DNA from: an uncultured Nocardioides sp.
GTDB lineage: Bacteria > Actinomycetota > Actinomycetes > Propionibacteriales > Nocardioidaceae
Direction of reading: 5' to 3'
Length of the DNA stretch: 64,000 nt
NCBI RefSeq assembly: GCF_947488515.1
Contig: NZ_CANKZF010000001.1
Location: 1,178,001 to 1,242,000, forward strand
In this document: one piece after another, positions 26,303 through 35,123 of the stretch
Layout of the letters: the number at the start of each line of letters is the position of its first letter
Position numbering within the stretch: position 1 is the stretch's first letter
Notes under the pieces: model-generated
Seen by the model: only the letters and a program-made list of their open reading frames with translations
Told to the model about the DNA's origin: nothing
The model's database searches: none
Program-made: the position numbers and the translations under genes

Positions 26303-29300
26303 TCACGGCGACGTCGCGCGGAAGACGACGTCGACGAAGTAGTTGGTCGAGTTGTAGGACCCGGCCGGGAAGCCGCCGCCGGCGCCGTAGCGGTAGACGC
26401 CGTTGTTGCCCGACGGTGCCGTCAGCGGGCCGACCGTGCGCGGCGTCGCGAAGTAGCCCGGCGACGCTGCGTAGCGACCGACCGGTGCGTAGTAGGAGAC
26501 GACGTAGGTCGTGCCGGCCGTCACCGCGATCGGTGTCGCGAAGGTTGCGGTCTGCCAGCCGGTCGCCGTCTCGTTGGAGAAGGTGACCTGGCCGAGCCGC
26601 CCGCCGCCCGCGTCCCACAGCGAGCCCACGTGGGTGCCCGTGTTGCCCGTCCCCTTGTAGAACCGCACGGCCGTGACGGTGCCGTTCTGCGAGGGGGTGA
26701 ACCGGGTGCCCAGCTCGATGGCCGACGTGTCGTCGGCCGCCGCCGTGGCCGGGGTGACGTCGGCGAACAGCGACGTCGTGCCGGAGTCGTCGTAGCCCGT
26801 CGTGAACGACCAGGTCTGCGTCGGCAGGCTGGCCCCGTCGGTCGACGTGAGCCCGGAGACCGTGACCGTGTAGGCGGTGTCGGCCGCCAGCGGCGCAGTG
26901 GGCGTGAAGGTGACCGTGCGACCGTCACCCGACAGCGCCGACGTGCCGGCGACCGATGTACCGCTCCGGGCGAGGCTCATCGACCAACCCGTGGCGAGCG
27001 GCGCGGACACGGTGAGCGACGGCTTGGCCGACACCGACACCTGACCGGCACCGGACTGCGGTGTCCGTCCCTCGACGGCCAGCGACGCGGCCGCCCGCTC
27101 GAACAGCACGTCGACGAAGTAGTTCGCCGCGCCGTAGGTGTAGCCCGGGAACCCGCCGGTCGAGGAGTAGCCGTAGCGGCCGTTGTTGGTCGCCGGCGCC
27201 GTCAGGTCGCCCTTCGTCAACGGGCTGCTGAAGAAGCCGGAGGTCACGGAGTAGTGACCCTGGGGCGCGAAGTAGGAGACGACGTAGGTCGTGCCTGCAG
27301 TCACCTGGAGCGGTTGCGACAGGGTCGCGGACTGCCACCCGGTGGCCGTCTCGTTGGCGAACGTGACGGTGGCGAGCCGGGACCCGGCCGCCGACCAGAT
27401 CGAGCCGGTGTGGGTGCCGTTGTTGCCGACCCCCTTGAAGAAGCGGATCGCCTTGACGGTGCCGTTGCGTGACGGCGTGAAAGCCATGCCGAGCTCCACC
27501 GGTGCCCCGTCGTCCGCGGCGGCCGTGTCGGGCACGACGTCACCGAGGAGCGTCTGGTCCTGCAGCGTCTCGGCCGAGCGGGTCCGGAACGTCCAGGTCC
27601 GCGTGCCGAGGACGGCACCATCAGCCGTGGTGACCCCGGAGAGGGTGACGGTGACGTCGGCCCCGGCCGGCATCGGTGCCGACGGCGTCCAGGTGATCCG
27701 CTGGCGGTCGGTCGACAGGACTGCCGACCCGGCGACGGCACCACCCGCGGCGACGCTCAGCGACCAGCCGGGCTCCACCTGGTCGGACAGGTCGACGACG
27801 ACCTTGCTGCTCCGCGGGACGTCGAGCGCGCCCGGAGCGGGCGACTGCGAGGTGATCGCGATGCTCGGCGGCGTCTTCTCGAAGACCACGTCGACCATGT
27901 AGTTGGTGCTGGACTGACCGCCCGGGAAGCCGGGTGCGTAGGTGTAGGCGCCCGACGTCGACGTCACCCGCAGCGGCGCCCACGACAGGTCCCGCTCGGA
28001 GAAGGCGTTGAGGGTGGCCGAGTAGCGCCCGGTCGGGGAGCGGTAGGACACGACGTAGGGCGTGTTCTTCGCGATCGCGACCGGTGTGGCGAAGTTCAGC
28101 TGCTGCCAGCCGCTGGCGGACTCGTTGGTGAACGTCCCGGACGCGAGCTCGACGCCGTTCTGGTTCCACAGGGAACCGACGTGGGCGCCGGTGTTGCCCG
28201 GCGACTTGTAGAAGCGGACGCCGGTGACGACACCCTTCACGTCGGAGGTGAACCTCGTGCCCAGGCTCAGCGGCACGCCGTCGTTGATCTCCAGGATCGT
28301 GGGCGTGGTCTCGTCGCTGAACAGCGAGCAGGGGCAGACCCCCGGCGGGTTCGGCGGCTTGGCGGTCGTGAACGACCAGGTGCCGCCCGACGCGATCGGG
28401 TTGCCCAGCGTGTCGGTCCCCGCGAGCGTCGCGGTGTAGCGGACGAACGACGCCAGTGGCGCGCTCGGCGTGAACGTGATGGTGCGCGTCGTCGCGTCGT
28501 ACGACCGCGTGCCGGCGACGGCCGCGCCGTTTGAGTCGACCAGCGTCAGACCGGGCGTGCCCGGTGCCATCGGCTTGGAGAAGCGGGCCGAGACCGTCGT
28601 CGTGGCCGGGATGGCGCTCGACGAGGGCGCGGGGTTGTGGCTCATCCCGATGAGCGGGGAGTCGTCGGTTGCCGAGAAGGTCACGTCGACGAAGTAGTTG
28701 GCCCACTGGTAGCTCTGGGCGGGCATCGTCCCGGTCCCGCCGAAGACGCCGGGCGGTTGTGCCCCCCAGCCTCCGGCGACCTGCATCGCGCCGGTGTCGA
28801 GGCCGCGGTACACGAAGGCCCAGGACTCGGAGGCGTAGTGCCCGCGCGGGGCGGTGTAGGAGACCGTGTAGTTGGTGCCGGCGGTCAGCGGGACCGCCTC
28901 GCCGAACGTGGCGGTCTGCCAGCCCGTGGCGGTCTCGTTGGCGAAGGTGACCTGGGCCAGGCGCTGCCCGTTGGGGCCCCAGAGCGAGCCGACGTGCGTG
29001 CCGGTGTTGCCCGCGCCCTTGTAGAAGCGGACGCCGGTCGCGAAGCCGTCGACGACCGGCGTGAACCGCAGGCCGAGCTCGACCCCGACGTTGTCGTCGG
29101 TGTCCGGGGTGGGCGGGGTCACGTTGCCGAGGATGCTGCACGGGCAGGTCACCGAGAAGCTGCGGGTCGCCGCGGTGCCGATGTTGGCGCTGTCGTCGAT
29201 CGCGCGGACCATCACGGCGCTGTTGCCGCGCCCCTTCTGCACGAAGGTCGCGGTCCACGACGTGGTGCCGGTGGCGGCCTTCCACGTCGCGCCACCGTCG

Positions 29301-31069
29301 GAGGAGACCTCGACGCCGGCCACCCGGCCGGCCGCGTCGGCCGCCGTTCCCGTGACGGTGACGACGTCGCCGTTCTTCTGCGCGGCGCCGGCTGCGGGCG
29401 TGGAGATGGTGACCGTGGGGCCGGCGGTGTCCGTCGACTTCGTGGCGGCGTTGACCCCGGCCATCAGCGTCGTCGGCTGGGCGCCCATGTCGGCGAGCAG
29501 GTTGACCTGCGCCTGCTGCATGCGCGGGTCGGCGACGTTGTCCGGGTACTCCGAGTCGTGCTCGGCGTCGAGGCCGTAGGTCCACTGGACGGTGCCCGCG
29601 CTGAAGACCAGGGCGCCGCTCGGCGCCTTGTAGAGCGTCAGGTGGTGCTTGGTCGTGCCCGCGTTGACCGTGTTGCCGAAGTCGCGCAAGTACTCTGGCA
29701 CCGATCCGGTGGTGGTGGACATCTTGATCAGGCCCGGCGGCCCGAAGCCGTTCTCCAACGGCTCGTTGGACTCGTAGCCGACGGTGTGCGGCGCCAGCGT
29801 CGTGGACGCACCGGTCATGCTGGCGAGACCGCTGTTGCGCCACAGGCGCAGCTTGCCCTCGTCCTGCCGCACGGTCATCGCCAGGTCGCTGAAGTTGACC
29901 ATGTAGGCCGTGCCGACCAGGGCGTTCTCCGGGGAGCCGCCGCCGTTGGCGGGCGAGGCGAACCGCGGGTCGCGCCACGTGCCGGTCCACTGGCTGTTGG
30001 GGTCGATCTTCGCGTTGCCCCACGTCTCCTTGTAGGACACCAGGGTCCGGTACGCCGTGCGCGAGGCGTCGGCGGACGGCTCGTAGCGGGTGCGCCAGTA
30101 GACCTCGTTGCCGGCGAGGAACTGCAGGTTGACCCCGGCGTCGCGGGCTGCCTCGACGTTGGCGCGCTGCGCGCCGCTCCAGTACTCGTCGTGCCCGACG
30201 GAGAGGAAGACCTTGTGGTTCCTGATCAGGTTGCCGCGGCGGTCGGAGTCGACGCCGGCGATGTAGGACACGTCGTAGCCGTTGCGCTCGAGGAAGCGCA
30301 CACCGGCGTACTCGGCACCGAAGTAGAAGTCACGACCGCCCGCGGATCCCCGGGTGTTGAAGGGGCGGTTGTAGCTGATCTTGTAGGCCCTGCCGTTGCC
30401 GCCGCCGGTGTAGAAGTTCGACCCGCCGTAGGTGTTGTAGGCGTGCCACGTGGGGTCGGCGGTCTGGAAGACGATGTCGGAGGTGCTGGCGTCGTCGCGG
30501 ACGATGAAGGTGATGTGGCTGGACTCGCCGTTGCTCCGCACGAGGTGGGCGATGTAGACGCCGGACACGGCCGTGGTCGGCACGTTCCACGAGGCCGAGA
30601 CCGCCCAGTTGCCGCAGTCGTAGAGCTCGGTGGTGACGTCGGTGATGCAGTTGGGCTGGTTCTGCGGCAGTGACGCGCTCGGCGTCACCGAGGCGATCTT
30701 GCGGGCGCCGAGGCCCTGGTACCACCCGGTCCGGTAGATGTCGATCGTGTAGGCCGAGGCGGTGGTCTTGATCTTGAAGTCGACGCGCTGGCCGATGTTG
30801 ACCGAGATGTCGGTCGCGAAGCCCTGGATGGAGGCGTCACCCGCACCGTTGATGTCCCAGATCTCCGGGTCGGTGCCGGGCTTGGAGTTCTCGCACGCCA
30901 CCTTGTTGCCCGTCGGCCCGCACGGGTCCGCGGCGTTGGCCGCGGTCGGACCGCCCAGGAGTGCCGGTCCCACCAGCGCGTTGAGTGCCGCGACGAGCGC
31001 GAGCACCACGACCTTCAACATCCACACACGCCCGAGACCCTGCTTCTTGTTCCCAGCGCTGCTGGCCAT
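26303..31069 (-). CDS. Giant secreted protein: N,N-dimethylformamidase-like domain plus four DUF4082 modules
   Basis: The 1,588-aa product has a signal peptide (about residues 12-46), then a large domain (about 60-540) resembling the C-terminal domain of N,N-dimethylformamidase large subunits. An Ig-like module follows (about 548-640). Next come four DUF4082 modules (about 646-797, 910-1060, 1173-1326, 1430-1586) separated by three Big_5-like Ig modules. Each DUF4082 carries the pattern ELG-RFTP...RFYKG-GNTGTHVGSLW. It likely sits on the surface and binds glycan; enzymatic action is unproven. The ATG at 31069 follows an approximately 40-nt leader from the promoter of site F; a longer frame to 31210 crosses that promoter. 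Confidence 0.85.
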   Translation of the reverse strand: MASSAGNKKQGLGRVWMLKVVVLALVAALNALVGPALLGGPTAANAADPCGPTGNKVACENSKPGTDPEIWDINGAGDASIQGFATDISVNIGQRVDFKIKTTASAYTIDIYRTGWYQGLGARKIASVTPSASLPQNQPNCITDVTTELYDCGNWAVSASWNVPTTAVSGVYIAHLVRSNGESSHITFIVRDDASTSDIVFQTADPTWHAYNTYGGSNFYTGGGNGRAYKISYNRPFNTRGSAGGRDFYFGAEYAGVRFLERNGYDVSYIAGVDSDRRGNLIRNHKVFLSVGHDEYWSGAQRANVEAARDAGVNLQFLAGNEVYWRTRYEPSADASRTAYRTLVSYKETWGNAKIDPNSQWTGTWRDPRFASPANGGGSPENALVGTAYMVNFSDLAMTVRQDEGKLRLWRNSGLASMTGASTTLAPHTVGYESNEPLENGFGPPGLIKMSTTTGSVPEYLRDFGNTVNAGTTKHHLTLYKAPSGALVFSAGTVQWTYGLDAEHDSEYPDNVADPRMQQAQVNLLADMGAQPTTLMAGVNAATKSTDTAGPTVTISTPAAGAAQKNGDVVTVTGTAADAAGRVAGVEVSSDGGATWKAATGTTSWTATFVQKGRGNSAVMVRAIDDSANIGTAATRSFSVTCPCSILGNVTPPTPDTDDNVGVELGLRFTPVVDGFATGVRFYKGAGNTGTHVGSLWGPNGQRLAQVTFANETATGWQTATFGEAVPLTAGTNYTVSYTAPRGHYASESWAFVYRGLDTGAMQVAGGWGAQPPGVFGGTGTMPAQSYQWANYFVDVTFSATDDSPLIGMSHNPAPSSSAIPATTTVSARFSKPMAPGTPGLTLVDSNGAAVAGTRSYDATTRTITFTPSAPLASFVRYTATLAGTDTLGNPIASGGTWSFTTAKPPNPPGVCPCSLFSDETTPTILEINDGVPLSLGTRFTSDVKGVVTGVRFYKSPGNTGAHVGSLWNQNGVELASGTFTNESASGWQQLNFATPVAIAKNTPYVVSYRSPTGRYSATLNAFSERDLSWAPLRVTSTSGAYTYAPGFPGGQSSTNYMVDVVFEKTPPSIAITSQSPAPGALDVPRSSKVVVDLSDQVEPGWSLSVAAGGAVAGSAVLSTDRQRITWTPSAPMPAGADVTVTLSGVTTADGAVLGTRTWTFRTRSAETLQDQTLLGDVVPDTAAADDGAPVELGMAFTPSRNGTVKAIRFFKGVGNNGTHTGSIWSAAGSRLATVTFANETATGWQSATLSQPLQVTAGTTYVVSYFAPQGHYSVTSGFFSSPLTKGDLTAPATNNGRYGYSSTGGFPGYTYGAANYFVDVLFERAAASLAVEGRTPQSGAGQVSVSAKPSLTVSAPLATGWSMSLARSGTSVAGTSALSGDGRTVTFTPTAPLAADTAYTVTVSGLTSTDGASLPTQTWSFTTGYDDSGTTSLFADVTPATAAADDTSAIELGTRFTPSQNGTVTAVRFYKGTGNTGTHVGSLWDAGGGRLGQVTFSNETATGWQTATFATPIAVTAGTTYVVSYYAPVGRYAASPGYFATPRTVGPLTAPSGNNGVYRYGAGGGFPAGSYNSTNYFVDVVFRATSP
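26310..29136 (-). repeat. Four DUF4082-coding repeats of about 450 bp
   Basis: Modules at about 29136-28680, 28345-27890, 27555-27090 and 26785-26310 share long stretches at protein level and short identical stretches at DNA level, for example the run encoding NETATGWQ. Modules 1, 3 and 4 are closer to each other than to module 2, which has NESASGWQ and a different ending. This suggests internal duplication followed by divergence. Confidence 0.8.
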
Positions 31070-31115
31070 CTCTACCCCACCCTCACGGCGCGACACGCGG
31101 CGCGCCACCGTCCTG

Positions 31116-31176
31116 ATCCTGTTGGCACGGCACCCCGAGCGGGCAGTGAGAGGGTCGATATCCCCCATTTGGAATA
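31116..31176 (-). promoter_or_regulatory. Operator site F and promoter of the giant DUF4082 gene
   Basis: Read on the minus strand the element is TATTCC-AAAT-GGGGGA (31176 to 31161). A CAGGAT -10 lies at 31121 to 31116, exactly 47.5 bp from the dyad centre. The leader to the ATG at 31069 is about 40 nt and can form a GGCGCG/CGCGCC hairpin. Confidence 0.7.
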
Positions 31177-31181
31177 CGGCT

Positions 31182-32195
31182 TCAGAGCTCGGCCACACCC
31201 GTCGCCACACCCGCCGCCGCGACCGGCCCGCGACGCGAGCGCTGGCGCGGGATCCGCACCCCGCTGATGTGCAGCGGCGGGGGGTCGCTCATCTTGGTGA
31301 CGGTCCGGCTCGCGGCCGTCACCAGGTCGCGCGCCTTGAGGCTGTCGGCGTCGCGCGAGACACAGAGGTCGCGCAGGGCGAGCTCGAGGGCGATCGTGAG
31401 CTGGTGGTCGTCGACGTGCTCGCCGTGCATCGCGCGGCGAGGCACCAGGATGGGGCACTTGCCGTTCTCCAGCGCCATCAGCGCGATGCCGGTCCCAGCG
31501 TGCGCCACCACGACGTCGGCGGCCCGGATCGCGGCCGCCATCTCCTCGGACGGCACGCGCTCCCGGCCGTCGATCCCGAGGCCGGTGACGTCGGTGCCGC
31601 CGGTCTGCCACAGCACCTCTGCGCCCTCCGGCACGAGGGGCACCAGACGGTCGAGGAGCCGGCGGAAGCCGTAGCCGTCCTGCGTGCCGAGGCTCACGAC
31701 CATCGACTGCACCGGGCGCTCGGCGGCCGGGGCCGTCTCGTACAGCTCCCATGGCGAGGCGAGGAACTGCCAGTGGCCCCGCGCCAGGGCGCTCGACTGG
31801 CTGAAGGTCGTGATGCCCGGCACCATCGCGAGCGCACGGCCGGACAGCGAGGGGGCGTCCAACCGTGTCGCGCTCTCGATGTAGACCGTCTCGATGCCGC
31901 GCAGCCGCGCCTGCGGCAGCACCGCGAGGGCGAGGGCCGCGCCGGTGCTGACGACCAGCGACACGTCGTGGTCGGTGAAGAGGCTGCGGCACGCCAGTGC
32001 GTTGCGCGCCAGCGCCCGGGTGTCGCGGGGCGGGCACGGCAGCGCCCAGTGGACCCGCTGGCCCGCGAGCAGCGACTCGGTCTGCGGCGTGCGGGGCGTC
32101 ACCCACACCACGTCGTCGCCCACGCCGAGCCGCGGCCGCAGGGTGTGCAGCTGCATCAGGTGGCCGCCGTCGTTGGCGACGAGCAGGGTGGTCAC
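31182..32195 (-). CDS. Alg14/Alg13-type fused glycosyltransferase (GT28-like)
   Basis: The 337-aa product combines an N-terminal Alg14-like half (LLVANDGGHLMQLHTL at the very start, as in membrane-associated donor-independent halves) and a C-terminal Alg13/GT28-like half. The C-terminal half starts near residue 165 with VVSLGTQDGYGFRRLL and has HAGTGIAL near 232 for nucleotide-sugar binding. Two-protein versions are known as PssD/PssE or EpsE/EpsF glucuronosyl- or GlcNAc-transferases. GTG at 32195 overlaps the aminotransferase stop (GTGA). It is the last gene of the long operon that begins at 38710. Confidence 0.78.
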   Translation of the reverse strand: MTTLLVANDGGHLMQLHTLRPRLGVGDDVVWVTPRTPQTESLLAGQRVHWALPCPPRDTRALARNALACRSLFTDHDVSLVVSTGAALALAVLPQARLRGIETVYIESATRLDAPSLSGRALAMVPGITTFSQSSALARGHWQFLASPWELYETAPAAERPVQSMVVSLGTQDGYGFRRLLDRLVPLVPEGAEVLWQTGGTDVTGLGIDGRERVPSEEMAAAIRAADVVVAHAGTGIALMALENGKCPILVPRRAMHGEHVDDHQLTIALELALRDLCVSRDADSLKARDLVTAASRTVTKMSDPPPLHISGVRIPRQRSRRGPVAAAGVATGVAEL

Positions 32196-33322
32196 GAGCG
32201 GCCACCCGCCACCGCGGCGGCGAGCACCTCGACGACGCGGTCCTGCTGGGCCTCGGTGAGGTGCGGGTGCATCGGCAGCGACAGGATCTCCCCGGCCGCG
32301 GTCTCCGCGACGGGCGCCGTCCCGCGGTCGAGACCCAGGTGGGCGTAGGCGCCGGTCAGGTGCACCGGGTAGGGGTAGTGGATGCCCGCACCCACCCCGG
32401 CCCGGCCCAGCTCCGCCAGGACCCGGTCCCGCTCGGCGACCCGGACGACGTAGAGGTGCCACACGTGCTGCCCGTCCGCGCCGAGCAGCGGGCGGCGTAC
32501 GCCGGCCACGTCGGCCAGCAGGCTGTCGTAGCGGGCGGCCGCGCGGACCCGCAGCTCGTTCCACTTCTCGAGCCGGTCGAGCTTGGCGCGCAGGTAGACC
32601 GCCTGCACGGTGTCGAGCCGCGAGTTCATGCCGATCACGTCGTGCACGTAGCGGGTCGACGACCCGTGGTTGCGCAGGCGGCGCACCTCGGCGGCGATGG
32701 TCGCGTCGTCGGTGGTGACGGCGCCGGCGTCGCCCGCGGCGCCCAGGTTCTTGCCGGGGTAGAAGCTGGTGGCCGCGACCGTGCCGAGCGCACCCGCGCC
32801 CCGGCCGCCGAGCCGGGCGCCCTGGGACTGGGCGGCGTCCTCGACGAGGGGCACGCCCGCGTCGCCGCAGACCTGCGCGAGCCGCTCCATCGGCGCGAGC
32901 TGGCCGAAGAGGTGGACAGCCACGACGGCCTGGGTGCGGTCGTTGATCGCACCCTCGACCTGGGCGGGGTCGATGAGGAGGCGCTCGTCGTCGCAGTCGA
33001 CGAGCACCGGCACGGCGCCGATCCGCGAGACCGCCTCGGCGGTGGCGATGAAGGTGTTGGCCGGGATGACGACCTCGCCCTCAGGCCCGACACCCGCTGC
33101 CCGCAGCGCGAGCTCGAGGGCGTCGGTGCCGTTGGCGACGCCGACGCAGTGGTCGACGTCGACGAACGAGGCGTACTGGTGCTCGAAGTCCGCGACGGGC
33201 GGGCCGTCGACGAACGCCGTGGCCGCGAAGACCGCGGCGATCCCCGCCTCCACCTCGGCCGCGATCTCCGCGTGCTGCGAGGCGAGGTCGACGAAGGGGA
33301 CGGTGGTGCTCTTGCTGCTCAT
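32192..33322 (-). CDS. DegT/DnrJ/EryC1 sugar aminotransferase (first)
   Basis: The 376-aa PLP enzyme aminates a keto-sugar nucleotide. The PLP lysine is in SFYPGKNLGAAGDAG near residue 190. Other landmarks are GVANGTDALELAL near 65, PANTFIATAEA near 88, VEDAAQSQGA near 165 and NHGSS near 215. This is close to the class that makes 3-amino sugars (FdtB/QdtB/WbpE-like). ATG at 33322 overlaps the stop of the upstream acyltransferase. Together with the dehydrogenase at 36124 and the acyltransferase at 37245 it could form the WlbA-WlbC-WlbB sequence for a 2,3-diamino-uronic sugar. Confidence 0.88.
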   Translation of the reverse strand: MSSKSTTVPFVDLASQHAEIAAEVEAGIAAVFAATAFVDGPPVADFEHQYASFVDVDHCVGVANGTDALELALRAAGVGPEGEVVIPANTFIATAEAVSRIGAVPVLVDCDDERLLIDPAQVEGAINDRTQAVVAVHLFGQLAPMERLAQVCGDAGVPLVEDAAQSQGARLGGRGAGALGTVAATSFYPGKNLGAAGDAGAVTTDDATIAAEVRRLRNHGSSTRYVHDVIGMNSRLDTVQAVYLRAKLDRLEKWNELRVRAAARYDSLLADVAGVRRPLLGADGQHVWHLYVVRVAERDRVLAELGRAGVGAGIHYPYPVHLTGAYAHLGLDRGTAPVAETAAGEILSLPMHPHLTEAQQDRVVEVLAAAVAGGRS

Positions 33323-33963
33323 GCATGGACTCCTGTCCGGATCGGTCGGGCGGGGACTCCCACCCAGGTCTCTCCTGCGGGGACGTCGTCGAGGACCACC
33401 GAGCCCATCCCGACGGTGGCGTCGGCCCCGATGCGCACGCCCTCGCGCACCGAGGCGTTCATGCCGATGTAGGCGGCTTCGCCGACCTCGACGTCACCGC
33501 CGAGGGAGACCCCCGCGCAGAGGGTGGCGAAGTCGGCGACGGTGCAGCCGTGCGTGAGCGTCACGTGCGGCATCAGGACGACGTGCTCGCCGACCTCGAC
33601 GTCGGCGGTCAGCACCACGCCGTCCAGGGCGATCGAGCCCCGGCCGATGTGGCAGCTGCCGGGCAGCACGAGCCGCGGGTGCAGCAGGGTGGCGTAGCGG
33701 GAGGCGCCGAGGCCGACCATGGCGAGTCGCGTCGCGACCCGTCGGCGGAGCCGGCCCTTGCCGAGGGTGAGGAGCACCTCCTGGTCGACCAGCCCGGTGA
33801 CCAGGTCGACGCCGCCCAGCACCGGCGCGAGGCCGTGCAGGGTGCCCCACCGGGCGGGGTCGTCGTCGACGACCTGGACGGGGCCGTCGTGCTGGACGAG
33901 GACGGCGACGGCGGTCGCCTCCCGAGCCAGCCCGCTGGCGCCGACGAGGACCAGCCCGCTCAC
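33319..33963 (-). CDS. PglD-like hexapeptide sugar N-acyltransferase
   Basis: The 214-aa product has an N-terminal Rossmann-like domain (LVLVGASGLAREATAV) and a C-terminal left-handed beta-helix from about residue 95. The catalytic-histidine region is LTHGCTVADFATL near 136. These features fit the NeuD/PglD family that acetylates amino sugars on UDP-carriers. The GTG at 33963 overlaps the preceding stop as GTGA. An upstream open frame to 35067 is the shadow of the aminotransferase. It lies between two aminotransferases and probably acylates the product of one of them. Confidence 0.82.
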   Translation of the reverse strand: MSGLVLVGASGLAREATAVAVLVQHDGPVQVVDDDPARWGTLHGLAPVLGGVDLVTGLVDQEVLLTLGKGRLRRRVATRLAMVGLGASRYATLLHPRLVLPGSCHIGRGSIALDGVVLTADVEVGEHVVLMPHVTLTHGCTVADFATLCAGVSLGGDVEVGEAAYIGMNASVREGVRIGADATVGMGSVVLDDVPAGETWVGVPARPIRTGVHA

Positions 33964-35123
33964 GGCCGCCACGCCGATCCGAGCGCATCGCACACGCGCT
34001 GGTGCTCGGCGTCGGTCATCTGGTGGAACAGCGGGAGCACGAGCGTCGCGTCGGTCAGCCGCTCGGTGACCGGGAGGGGCACGTGGGCCAGCCCGGCGTG
34101 CGCCGGCTGGCGGTGCGCGGCCATGATCCCGCGGCGCGCCGAGATGCCGGCAGCGGCGAGGTGCTCCATCATCTGCTCGCGGTCCATCGGGTGCTCGGGC
34201 AGGACCTCGAGCCAGCAGGACTGGAAGTTGGTGGTGCCCCAGTCGGGGTCCCCCACCAGGCGCAGACCGGGCAGGGCCGCCACCGCGTCGGCGTACCTCG
34301 TGGCGAGCTCGCGGCGACGCGCGACCATCTCGGGGAGCCGGCCGAGCTGGACCAGCCCGACCGCCGCCTGCAGGTCGGTCATCCGGAAGTTGAAGCCGAC
34401 CTCGTCGAAGCTCTCCGGCGGCGCGAGGACGCTCGCGTGCCGGTCGGCGGCGGAGACGCTCATCGCGTGCTCGCGCAGCCGGCGGGCGCGCTCGGCCCAG
34501 TCGGCGCGCGACGTGGTGAGCATGCCGCCCTCGCCGGTGGTGAGCAGCTTGCGGGGGTGGAAGGACCAGGTGGCGATCTCCGCCTCCGACCCGACCGGGC
34601 GGCCGTGCGCAGTGGAGCCGGCGGCGCAGGCCGCGTCCTCGACCACCGTGATGCCGAGGGGGTCGCACCAGGCGCGGATCGTCCGCAGGTCGAGCGGCAC
34701 GCCGCCCTGGTCCACGGCGATCACCGCGCGCGTCCGCGGGGTGACCACCGTGGCGATCGTGGCAGGCGTGAGGTTGCCGGTGACGGGGTCGACGTCGGCG
34801 AAGACCGGCGTGGCCCCGACGTAGGTCGGCGCGTTGGTGGTGGCGACGAAGGAGAACGACGGCACGACGACCTCGTCGCCGGGGCCGACGCCGGCGACGA
34901 CGAGGGCCAGGTGCAGCGCGGTCGTGCAGCTGCTCAGCGCCACGGCGTGCGCGACCTGCTGGGACTCGGCGAAGGCGGCCTCGAACTGCGCCACCCGCGG
35001 CCCCTGCGCCACCCAGCCGGAGCGCAGCACCTCGGAGACGGCTGCCACCTCCTCCTCGCCGAGCCACGGCTGCATCACGTTGATGCGGGTGAGCTGCTGC
35101 TCAGCGAGGTGGTCGAGGCTCAT
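33960..35123 (-). CDS. DegT/DnrJ/EryC1 sugar aminotransferase (second)
   Basis: The 387-aa product has the full family pattern: VPSFSFVATTNAPTYVGA near residue 90, VVEDAACAAGSTAHG near 160 and the PLP lysine in SFHPRKLLTTGEGG near 190. This branch (PglE/WbpE/ArnB-like) aminates UDP-4-keto or 3-keto sugars. The ATG at 35123 overlaps the epimerase stop. Two aminotransferases and two hexapeptide acyltransferases in one operon imply a sugar with two acylamino groups or two different amino sugars. Confidence 0.88.
   Translation of the reverse strand: MSLDHLAEQQLTRINVMQPWLGEEEVAAVSEVLRSGWVAQGPRVAQFEAAFAESQQVAHAVALSSCTTALHLALVVAGVGPGDEVVVPSFSFVATTNAPTYVGATPVFADVDPVTGNLTPATIATVVTPRTRAVIAVDQGGVPLDLRTIRAWCDPLGITVVEDAACAAGSTAHGRPVGSEAEIATWSFHPRKLLTTGEGGMLTTSRADWAERARRLREHAMSVSAADRHASVLAPPESFDEVGFNFRMTDLQAAVGLVQLGRLPEMVARRRELATRYADAVAALPGLRLVGDPDWGTTNFQSCWLEVLPEHPMDREQMMEHLAAAGISARRGIMAAHRQPAHAGLAHVPLPVTERLTDATLVLPLFHQMTDAEHQRVCDALGSAWRP

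Noticed and set aside
31070..31210. Upstream extension of the giant DUF4082 gene
   Set aside because: The extension crosses the inferred promoter and operator and adds no signal peptide; ATG 31069 with a leader of about 40 nt is more likely.
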